Source: Eutreptiella sp. 'Long Island Sound 2002' (lineage: Eukaryota > Euglenozoa > Euglenophyceae > Eutreptiales > Eutreptiaceae). Taken from it: 64,000 bases of DNA. Location of the stretch: the NCBI GenBank assembly GCA_964036045.1, contig OZ038381.1:62496242-62560241 (forward strand), in the 5' to 3' direction. Positions 55,428 to 64,000 of this stretch are shown here, piece by piece. The position numbers and the translations under genes are program-made. Positions within the stretch are counted from its first letter, which is position 1, and every line of letters begins with the position of its first letter. The notes below the pieces were generated by a model. That model ran no database searches, had not been told where the DNA came from, and saw nothing but the letters and a program-made list of their open reading frames with translations.

Positions 55428-55742
55428 TGTATGTTGTAAAACGTGTAATTTTTTTCTTTGCGGTAAATGCGTGTAACCAAAAAATCGTCACGTTGTGTAA
55501 TTTGTTTTGCGGTAAGTCGTGTAAACCCGTACTCATATTAACCCAAGAAGAAATTGCACGACGTGGCAATTTTTTACCTGCGTTTACTGCGAAAAAAAAT
55601 TACACAACTTGGCAATTTTCTTTACACGCGTTTACCGCAGCAAAAAAAATTACACAACGTGATAATTTTTTTTTTTACACGTGTGTACCGCAAAAAAATT
55701 GCACGTCTTTACCGCAAAAAAATTCACAATTTTACTGAAAAC
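55428..55742. repeat. AT-rich foldback (inverted repeat) of about 310 bp
   Basis: The left half has GTGTAATTTTTTTC, TTGCGGTAAATGCGTGTAA and GTTGTGTAATTTG. The right half carries their reverse complements in reverse order (TTACACGCGTTTACCGCA, AAAATTACACAACG). The motif is also tandemly repeated on each side, with a period near 45 bases. The whole can fold into a long imperfect hairpin, as some miniature elements do. Confidence 0.75.
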
Positions 55743-55934
55743 AAAAAATGCATGCATGTAGCCAATCTGCCCACTGGTGAAGGAAACGCCTAGAGGGGCC
55801 AAGAAAATCGCCCCTCCCTAGGCAATTTCAGGCCGGATCCTCAAATTCTAGAACGACCCTTCCTTGATGTAGGGTCCCTTGTTGCTTCTCCTCTTCATCC
55901 GGACCATACTACTACAGTGGACGAGGTGGGTGTA

Positions 55935-57974
55935 CACCACTCTGAAGCGTTGGGGCCCCCTAGACGGCAGGGGTTATGCAGCCACCAAGCCCACTTGTGG
56001 GCCACTTCTGATTTTGTCCCCGGCTGTGAAGCGTTGGGGACTCCCCAAACGGCAATTATGTAGCCACTCCGCCCACTTGTGTGCCACTTCCGATGTCGTC
56101 CCTGGCCATGGAGCGTTGGGACCCCCCAAGCGGCAGGGGTCATGTAGCCACTCCGCCCACTTGTGGGCCACTTCTGATTTTGTCCTCCAACGTGAAGCGT
56201 TGGGGACTCCACAGATGGGAGGGATTGTGTAGCCACTGCCCCCGTTTATGGGCCTCTTCAGATTTTGTCCCATGCTGTGAAGTGTTGGGGGCCCCAAGAC
56301 AGCAGGGGTTATGAAGCCACCAGGCACACTCGTGGGCCACTTCTGATTTTGCCCCCCAATGTAAAGTGTTTGGGACCCCCCCGACGGCAGGGGTTATGTA
56401 GCCACTCCGTCCTCTTATGGGCCACTCTGATTTTGTCCCACGTTGTGAAGCGTTGGGGGCCGCCAGACGGCAAGGGCTATGTAGCTAGCAAGCGCACTTG
56501 TGGGCCACTGCTGATTTTGTCCCGCGATGTGAAGCGTCCGGGACTCCCTAGATGGCAGGGGTTATGTAGCCACTCGACCCACTTGTGGGCCACTTCTGAT
56601 CCCCCCCCCCCCCCCTTTTGAAGTGTTGGGGACCCCCAAGAGGGCAGTGTTTATGTAGCCACTCTTTGCTCTTCTGGGCGAATCTGATTTTGTCCCCCCA
56701 TTCTAAAGCGTTGGGGTGGCCCTAGTCGGCAGGGCTTATGTAGCCACCAAGCCCACTTGTGGGCCACTTCTGATTTAGTCCCTTGCTGTGAAGCGTTGGG
56801 GGCTCCCCAGACGGCAGGGGTTGTGCAGCCACTCCGCCCACTTGTGGACCAACTCTGATTTTGTCCCCGAATGTGAAGCATTGGGGGCTCCCCAAATGGC
56901 ATCTACGTAGCCACTCTGCCCAATTCTTGGCCACTTCCGGTTTTGTCGCCCTCTCTCAAGCGTTGGGGACTCCACAGATGGCAGGGGTTATGTAGCCACT
57001 CCGCCTACTTCTGATTTTGTCCCATGCTGTGAAGCATTGGGGACTCCACAGATGGCAGGGGTTGTGTAGCCACCAGCTCCACTTGTGGCCCTCTTATGCT
57101 TTTGTCCCCTGCTGTGAGGCGTTGGGGGCCCCCAAACGGCAGGGGTTATGTAGCCACCAAGCACACTTGTGGGCCAGTTCCGATTTTGTCCCCCGATATG
57201 AAGCATCGGGGACTCCCCAGACGGCAGTTATGCAACTAGTACTCCACTTGTTGGCCTCTTTTGATTTTAGCTTCCAATGTGACACGTTGGGGGCCCCAGA
57301 CGGCGGGGGCTATGTAGCCACCAGGCACATTTGTGGGCCACTTATGATTTTGTCTCCCGTTGTGAAGCGGTGAGGACCCCCCGACGGCAGGGGCTATGTA
57401 GCCACTCCCCTGCATTTTGGGCCACTTCTGATTTTGTTCCCCCGCTCTGAAGCTTTGGGGACCCCCGGACGGTAGCGTTTATGTAGCCACTCTGTCCTCT
57501 TGTGGCCCACTCTGATTTTGTCCTCCACTGTGAAGCGTCCGGGACTCCCCACGCGGTAGGGGTTATGTAGCCACCAAGCCCACCTAAGGGCCCTGCTCTC
57601 ACGCGTTTGGGATTCCCTAGACGGCAGGGGTTATGTATCCACTCCACCCACTTGTGGGCCACTTGTGATTTTGTTCCCGCTGTGAAGTGTTGGGGAACCC
57701 GTGGACGGCAAGGGTTATGTAGCCACTTCGCCCACTTGTGGGCCGCTTCTGATTTTGTCCCGTGATGTGAAGCATCACTAGTCGGCAAGGGTTGTGTAGC
57801 CAACAGCTCCACTTGTGGTCCCGTTGTGATTTTGTCCCCCGCTCTGAAGCATTTGGTGGCCCGCAGACGGCAGGGGTTATGTTGCCACGGGGCATATTTA
57901 TGGGCCAATTCTGATTTTGTCCCTCGCTCTGAAGCGTTGGGGACCCCCAAGACGGCATGGGTTAAATAGCCACT
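55935..57974 (+). repeat. 86-bp satellite array, left block
   Basis: About 24 imperfect head-to-tail units of roughly 86 bases. Each contains GTTATGTAGCCAC, CACTTGTGGGCCACTTCTGA, TTTTGTCCC, TGTGAAGCGTTGGGG and AGACGGCAGGGG or close variants. Unit-to-unit divergence is high and several units carry short deletions. Open frames on both strands simply follow the unit length and are not called genes. A 16-base C run lies at 56601-56616. Confidence 0.95.
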
Positions 57975-58084
57975 GATGCCGCATGGCGCACGGGGGTGCA
58001 CAGTGGGACAGTATGGGGCTTGAGCTGTACGGATGCATGGACGGGGCCCGCTCGCGGTTCAATTAGGGTGTCCCGGATGCTACA

Positions 58085-58366
58085 ATGGACCCCTCCACCT
58101 TCCTCTGCGTGGCCTACGCTTCCAACCCCTTGTGTTTGCGCGCACCGTGGGATGCTTGTGCGTGGATGTTGGAGGTGTGCTTCCGTGACGACCGTCGCCT
58201 GTTTGGCAAGACGCCCGAGGCGCTCGACCAAGTGCTTCAAGCCAACTGTCACGCCCGCTGGGAGGCTGGGAGCACCGTGAACGCGGTCAAGTGGAAAGGT
58301 TTCTGCCTCACGCTGGAGGAGGGTGCGGTATCAGCCCGGGGGCTCGGGACTCCTTCATGGGTCTAG
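58085..58366 (+). CDS. First protein-like frame of the satellite insert
   Basis: 94 codons from an ATG that lies 110 bases inside the left junction. It has a balanced composition with Trp, Cys and charged residues (WDACAWMLEVCFRDDRRLFG, then TPEALDQVLQANCHARWEAG). It ends at a stop where the next frame takes over, so a frameshift near 58340 may have split a longer protein. No family is recognised. Confidence 0.35.
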   Translation: MDPSTFLCVAYASNPLCLRAPWDACAWMLEVCFRDDRRLFGKTPEALDQVLQANCHARWEAGSTVNAVKWKGFCLTLEEGAVSARGLGTPSWV

Positions 58367-59169
58367 TAGATTGGGAAAAGGAAGGTCTCTTGATGACGCG
58401 GTTAAGGCAAAAGCCCTTGCATACAAGATTTGGCTGATGGAACAACGGCTATATTGTATCATGAGTGCGTTGAGGTCCCTCTACCCCTTGTGGGTGCTTA
58501 TGGTGCGTATGGTTGTTGTGTACTTCCGGTCCTGTGCGAACTTCGTGTTCGAAGGTGTAGCTGTCTTCCCGGCATGGGAGTCCCAGACTCAACGCCTAGT
58601 CAAACAGGTGGCTGTGGTTGCACTATGCCTATTGCTCGGTGTCCGCAATCTAGCGTTGTATGGTACCCTCGCATCACTGGGGTTTGGCCTGCCCGACGTG
58701 CTGTTCCGCTTTCGCCTTCGCCAAGTGCGTGGGCTGCCCCTTGCCTTGAACATCCGTAATGCCCTTGCTTTGGCCGGTGCCCTCTTTGCGTACTCTGCGT
58801 CTCTCCGAGTGGTCGAGTCTCCATGCTACCCTGGCGGAGTACCGTCTATTGTGTGTACAGTTGCGCTAGGCGATGCCCCGGTGTGGTGTGAGTGTGGCCC
58901 GGCGCTGTTGGGCGGCCCGGTCGATGTTGTCACGTATGGGTCTCGTGATGGGGAGCAAGTTGGCTGGTCAACGGTTGTTGTCTCATCCTTGGGTGTCGTA
59001 GCGGAGGCTTGGTTTGGGTGTGCAATGGTTGGTGTGTCGTTGTGGGTTGCTGAGTGGTGCGGCGAGGCATTGGCCTTGTGGCTTCTGAGTGTGCTGGGTG
59101 TGCCTGTGACGTCTCTCCGTTCCTTCGTGGCGGACAACAGAGGGGCCACCTTTGGTAAGGATGGCGGTC

Positions 59170-59569
59170 GTGCCTCAAGTGTCCATGCGTTGACATCCTT
59201 CGCCTTGGTTACGCGGCCGCCCTGCTCAAGAGTGGGGCGGCTGAGATAGATGTGCCCGCAAAAAACAACTCCGGCTCTTGGTCGCCGCTGGCGATTATGC
59301 AGCCCCAATTTGACGCTCGGGCCAAACAGGGCATGCCGGCGGCCAATAAAGGCCACTTCTTCCTCTTGTGGCGCGGTGTGCTGGCCGCCGACCACTCGGC
59401 TGTCCTACAGGCTTGCTGCTACAAGACGCATGTTTTCGTCTTTGGTGTGCCCTCTGGGCTTTCCACTGCGTGGGTCCGTTGCGTCCAGTCCGGCCGGGTT
59501 TCTCCAAGGTCCCTGTTGGCCGCCTTCCGGCTACGAATTGCCCCTCCCCGCCACACCAATCCCGCTTAA
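59170..59569 (+). CDS. Last protein-like frame of the satellite insert, ending at the junction
   Basis: About 133 codons open from a stop near 59156, with no ATG near its start. It contains CPCVDILRLGYAAALLKSGA, AEIDVPAKNNSGSWSPLAIM, QPQFDARAKQGMPAANKGHF and VFVFGVPSGLSTAWVRCVQS. Its TAA coincides with the last bases before the satellite resumes. No domain is recognised. A shared source with the 58085 frame is likely but needs one or two frame changes. Confidence 0.35.
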
Positions 59570-60945
59570 GGGCCACTTCTGATTTTGTCTCGTGCTCCAA
59601 AGCGTTGGGAAGCCCCCAGACGGCAGGAGCTATGCTGCCACTCCGTCCTTTTGTGGGCCACTCTCTGATTTTGTCCCTGACACTAAAGCGTTGGGGGCCC
59701 CTAGCCCCCTCGGGTTACGTAGCCACCAGGCCCACTTGTGGGCCACTTCCGATTTTGTCTCCCGCTGTGAAGCGGTGGCGACAACCCCCACGCCGGTAGG
59801 GGTTATCTAGCCACCAGGCCCACCTGTGGGCCACTTCTGATTTTGTCCTTGGCTGTGAAGCGTTGGCGGCTCCCTAGACAGCAGGGGTATGCAGCCACTC
59901 AGCCCACTTGTGGGCCTCTTTTAATGCTGTCCTCTTCTGTCAAGCATTGGGGACTGCCCAATCGGTAGGTATGTAGCCACAGACACACTTGTCGGCCACT
60001 TATGATTTTGTCTCCAGCTTTGAAGCGTTCCGGGCCCCCTAGACGGCAGGGGTTAAGTAGCCACACCGTCCTCTTGTGTGCCACTTGTGATTTTGTCCCC
60101 CGCTCCGAAGTGCTTGGGGCCCCCTCAGATGGTAGGGGTTTTGTAGCCACTCCGCCCACTTGTGGGCCACTTCTGTGAAGCGTTGGGGGCCCCCAAACGG
60201 CGGCTATGTAGCCACCAGGCCCACTTGTGGGCCACTTCCGATGTTGCGCCCCGCTGTGAAGCGTTCAGCGCCCCCTAGATGGCAGGGGCAATGTAGCCAC
60301 GAGGCCCAACTGTGGACCACTTTTGATTTTGTTCCCGGCTGTGAAAGGGTTGCGGACCCCCCCCCCCCTAGAGGGCACGGGTTATGTAGCCACCAGGCCC
60401 AATTGTGGGCCACTTTCAATTATGATTTTATACACGATTGTAAAGCATTGGGGCCCTCCTAGACGGCACAAGTTTTATGACCACTTCGCTCATTTCTTTG
60501 CGGCTTTTGATTTTGTCCCCCGTTGTAAACCGTTTCGCCCCCTAGTTGGTAGGGGGTATGCAGCCGCTCCGCCCTCTTTTGGGCCATTTTTGAATTTTTG
60601 CCCTACTTTGAAGCGTTGGGGACTCCCCAAACGGTAGTTGTGTAGCCTGCATGCCCACATGTGGGCCCATTATCATACCCCCCCCGGCTTTGAAGCCTTG
60701 GGGACCCCCCAGACAGTAGGGGCTATGTAGCCACTCCGTTCTCTTGTGGGCCAACCCTGATTTTGTCCCCCGCGTTGAAGTGCTGCCCCCCCCCCCCCCC
60801 CCAAACACCGCAGGGGTTATATTGCCACTGCGCCCACTTGTGAGCCACCTCTGATTTTGTCCCCCGTTGTGAAGCGTTTGGGGCCCCCTAGAAGGTAGGG
60901 GTGACGCAGCCACGAGGCCCACTTCTCGGCCACTTCTCATAATGT
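59570..60945 (+). repeat. 86-bp satellite array, right block
   Basis: About 16 further units of the same satellite in the same orientation as the left block. Runs of C at 60357-60368 and 60786-60802 replace the GGGGACCCCCC part of two units. The array ends after a unit with CGGCCACTTCTCATAATGTC. Confidence 0.95.
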
Positions 60946-63900
60946 CCGCCTATTTGAAAGGTATTGGATTGCCACCCTTCGTCGCAACGGGAAACAACTG
61001 CGCCGGTCCCTATGGAAGCATGATTATGGCGCACGGGCAAGGCCTAGGGGGTGCTTCCCTACTTGCCCAAGGCTGAATTTTCTGCCCTTTGGAGGTGGGA
61101 GATTGGTAGACGGAGAAAGGTATCGTAGGTTGGCGGAACCAAGAGGTCTACAGCATAGAAGGTGATGAACCACGTGTGTGGACTTTTGTGCTTGCTTGTA
61201 TCAAGAGAGTTTTCAGGTGGATGCAAATAGTTGAAATTTGTTTGACAATACGCTACATGGCTTGGTTCTGCCCCCACATTTTTTTTAGTTAATAGCGATG
61301 ACAAAGGAGGCTTGCTCTCGTTTGTGTGCGCCTTCGATTGTCTTGCCAGGTTTGAGCATTTCATCATTTGGGTTAGGGAACCGTTGTGTTGCATTCATTT
61401 GATTCGTCATTTCTTATCGGCGCCCAAAAAACTTTGCTTAACCACCAAGCACCGGGCCTTGGGATTCCAAGTAACGGTTGGTCTTGTGGTTTGCAGAGCC
61501 TGCATCGCACAAACCTGGTGGCGTATCACCAAGTCCGTGAAATGGACATGATTATTGACTAGACCGCTGTTAATTTTTTCATTGCAAATTTCAGAGATCA
61601 CACATGCACGCCTTATCATACTCACAACTCACAATGATATTCCCGCGGCGCGATGAGCATTGAAACTGAGCATGAGCCTCTACAATGTCCCCTTGCAAAA
61701 AATGTGCCCTCATAGCCCCGCAACTAGCCCCCCGTGCAAGACCTTGAATAGGATGTGGATGCATCCATTGTGAAAAGCCATCCAACGTACCAATCGGCAT
61801 GTGCATTAGAGAATTCTTTGTGGTTCAAGGCTTCCATAGGCAACATAGCCTGTTTGTGTCTGGCACCAAGGCTGAATTGCTTCATAGGGTTTAGATAAAG
61901 TTGCAACGGGTGCACTTGTGGCATGCAATTGTGCTAGACCTTTTATGAATCAGTGTTGAAATTGCGAGTCATTCTTGAAATATTTCCACGATGTTTTTTG
62001 ACGCTGCGCATCACTATCTATTTTGTTAGTGTAGCACAATCTTTTTTGCAAACAATTGTATCCCTAGTGCAAGGGCACTTTGATGTGCCTTTGCCAAATG
62101 CCATTGCCGTACATCCCCCTTCCTTAAGCCCTGGTCGCTTTTTCTGAGGGTGGGCCCCCATCATCAGGTTGGGCTTTTGGAAGGTAGGTGCAGCCTGTCT
62201 TGCATAATAGCAAGTAGCAGCCTACACAATCATGGTGTTTGATACCCACATGATCTGTGCATGACCACTTTCTTGACGGCATCGCGGAGGGTAGCAGTAC
62301 CTTCAATACACCCTTTTTGCCCACAGGTCGGCCTTTTTCTTGCGGCTAGGGGGAGGTGTGGATCTGCAGGTCGGGGTCAAGGGACCATGGTGGCATGACC
62401 CTTGTTCATGCTTTGGTTGTGCATTAATCACATGTCAGTTTGGTTCCTTTCACTATTGGACACGAAGCGTGCTTTGGCCGTTTAGGCCATTGACAAGCCG
62501 TTGTTCTGCATTGTGTGTTGATGGTTGTTTGTAACAGGGTGTTGTGACATAGATTTTCTTCCACGATTGGCGGTCCAATCCCTTCCACCACCTTGAAAGG
62601 TACTATTGTTCAATCGATTTCCTCCATTGCATTCCCGGCCACACTAATTGCAAGCCTTGCATACTGTAGATGTTCTGACATGAACCAATATGAATAACTT
62701 TGTGACAAGGGGTCCCACCTCTTGCTATGGTACATTGGGAAGCTATGAACATTCAAAGAGGCTAGCGGATGTCACGGCATCATGCCGCATCATGGAATAT
62801 TTATAGAATTTTTGGGCGCTCGAACCTTGACGTGTCCTCTACCTCTTTCTATTTGGCACCAAGAGCTGGTGTGCTCTTGGTCAGAGGAACCTAGGATAAA
62901 GTGAGGATTGTTTTTGGTTTGGTAGTTGGAAGGTGTGTGCAGGACGTTGCCACATTTACCCTTTGGGAACGAGGATTTGATTGACCTTACTCGCAGAGGC
63001 CTAGCAACCAACATGGGTTCCGTGCCACCCAAAGTCTATGAACACACTTGACAACCACACAACACATATTAGACTTGGCATGCCACACATCCCCTGTTGA
63101 TATTTTCATCCTCGATTCTTAGTGACCCGAGTTGGCTCAAGGTTGTTCGTTACAGCAATCAGCACTTTGTTGCCATCTTAGTACCACACAAAAACTTCAC
63201 TCATTGTCCGAGCTTTGTTTCAACGTTGTTTGAACACTTGGGTTAGCCTAGAAACACAATAAGTCCACATGTAGGCTTTTGCTACGTGGGCCAATTCCTA
63301 GACATTTGCACTAGGGAAATTGTTCATCGCCAGAGGCCGTTGGCTGCTCAAGCCTACGCTAAGGCTGTTGAATGCCGGGGCCACATTTCTGCCCGATGAG
63401 GGTGGAAGCTCTACATAGGGAGTGGTGGTTCACACAACGCCGGGCTCATTTAATGTTATGGTGACACTTTGGTGTACCCGACAACCCAATGGAGTTCACG
63501 AAACGGTACTGACTTGATTGTTTGCTGTAACCTACTAGTGGAGCGCTCCGCAATCCTAATTGGGCTTAGCTCAATCCTAGCCCGGGTTAAATCAATCTTA
63601 CCCCGCTAAGACGATTAGTTCCCGATAGTACCAACGTAGTGCATCCCACCACCCTTCTTGTGGGCCTCTCACCTCCAACACCACTATTCGACTCACACAT
63701 ATGTGCACCAGCCACTAGGTTGGCGCACCAAATAACACCACATGCTACATGAGCCTATTAGTATGGCTGGAGCAGCCGTGGCAGGCCAATACATGAAGGT
63801 GAGGGGTGACGGCTGAGTTGGCCCCTAATCTCTCTTGGTAGTAGGTGTTTTCACGGGGGGCAAGTTGAGGTGGGGGGGGGGGGGTAGTGTACATGGCATA

Positions 63901-64000
63901 GTGGATAGAAATGGAAAACGGTGTGGCTCGGTATACGGCCATTTGAGAGACAAGTCGACTGCAAACCAAAACAATACAACCTTGTTCAGATAGACAATCG
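60946..64000. other. No gene recognised to the window end
   Basis: All frames are at most 113 codons and lack motifs. The only notable feature is a 13-base G run at 63872-63884. The sequence is moderate in GC and has no visible tandem structure. Confidence 0.45.

Larger units (their letters stand above)
57975..59569 (+). mobile_element. 1.6-kb insert inside the 86-bp satellite
   Basis: The array stops after TAGCCACT at 57974 and resumes in mid-unit with GGGCCACTTCTGA at 59570. The unit is missing only about a dozen bases at the junction, so one discrete insertion is the simplest reading. Inside, a frame from ATG 58085 (94 codons) encodes MDPSTFLCVAYASNP and WDACAWMLEVCFRDDRRLFG. A tail frame from about 59170 encodes DILRLGYAAALLKSGAAEID and KGHFFLLWRGVLAADHSAVL and stops at TAA 59567-59569, exactly at the right junction. 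A 308-codon frame (58323-59249) lies between in another phase. No domain is recognised. It could be a retrocopy, an unknown element or gene conversion. Confidence 0.6.

Noticed and set aside
57342-58001. A 219-codon minus-strand frame (and similar ones on both strands) through the satellite
   Set aside because: The peptide is the 86-87-bp unit translated repeatedly (GTKSEVAHKW, WLHNPCRLG). Open length follows from the repeat, equivalent frames exist on both strands, and the phase changes with unit length.
58323-59249. A 308-codon hydrophobic frame in the satellite insert that could suggest a membrane protein
   Set aside because: Two flanking frames in other phases look more protein-like, and the minus strand is also open for 189 codons here. 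A membrane protein cannot be claimed from hydrophobicity in Val/Leu/Gly-biased DNA.
1-64000. CRISPR arrays, bacterial operons, rRNA or tRNA genes
   Set aside because: No regularly spaced identical repeats with unique spacers, no ribosome-binding-site-led gene clusters and no recognisable rRNA core or tRNA TPsiC/anticodon arrangement were seen by eye. A covariance-model scan would be needed to exclude a tRNA.

Overview
The window reads as nuclear DNA from a repeat-rich eukaryote with a large genome. Coding sequence is sparse. Canonical short GT-AG introns appear (for example 54387-54443), simple repeats and long poly-G/poly-C tracts are common, and nearly every recognisable protein domain belongs to a mobile element. 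There are no bacterial operons, Shine-Dalgarno sites or CRISPR arrays. The organism cannot be named from this sequence. A Penelope-like element with its endonuclease in front of the reverse transcriptase has been reported in green algae, spike mosses, slime molds and invertebrates. A tyrosine-recombinase plus RT element resembling the TATE elements of trypanosomatids is also present. An alga or other protist is therefore likely, and a green-lineage alga is possible.

Layout. 1-2.3 kb: an uninterrupted large ORF, open at the left window edge, probably transposase-derived. 2.7-6.5 kb: decayed pieces, including a central transposase-like segment at 3.0-3.6 kb. 6.5-13.6 kb: a family of diverged direct duplications (called A and B here), with a 2.6-kb interruption that carries three CTGCAG-centred palindromes, followed by a decayed gene with exon-like pieces. 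15.4-20.4 kb: two GC-rich minus-strand blocks (one with a LINE-type zinc-finger tail) flank a Penelope-like retroelement (GIY-YIG then RT), a nested-insertion geometry. 20.5-29 kb: almost no recognisable coding content. 29.4-32.0 kb: a decayed tyrosine recombinase followed on the same strand by a decayed YLDD reverse transcriptase.

32.6-39.9 kb: simple-sequence DNA, one exon-like piece, a Gln/Ser/Pro-rich long ORF that ends exactly where a 600-bp tandem dimer rich in GACGATCG hairpins begins, then low-complexity ORFs. 40-47 kb: simple repeats, a 43-50-bp minisatellite and a minus-strand gag-like acidic/coiled-coil remnant. 47.6-49.6 kb: a minisatellite, then the C-terminal end of a DDE-like transposase joined to a third copy of repeat A. 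49.7-51.6 kb: a G-rich low-complexity block bracketed by CGTTCTAG/CTAGAACG hairpin clusters, then a 105-bp tandem repeat. 52.6-53.6 kb: direct and inverted copies of a G-rich sequence. 54.0-55.4 kb: a spliced-gene candidate. 55.4-55.7 kb: an AT-rich foldback. 55.9-60.9 kb: an 86-bp satellite interrupted by a 1.6-kb insert whose last ORF stops at the junction. 61-64 kb: nothing recognisable.

Functionally this is mobile-element archaeology rather than a working pathway. The most notable items are the N-terminal-endonuclease Penelope-like element, the recombinase-before-RT element, the precise satellite insertion and the A/B duplication family. All family assignments come from motif reading by eye; no search was run.
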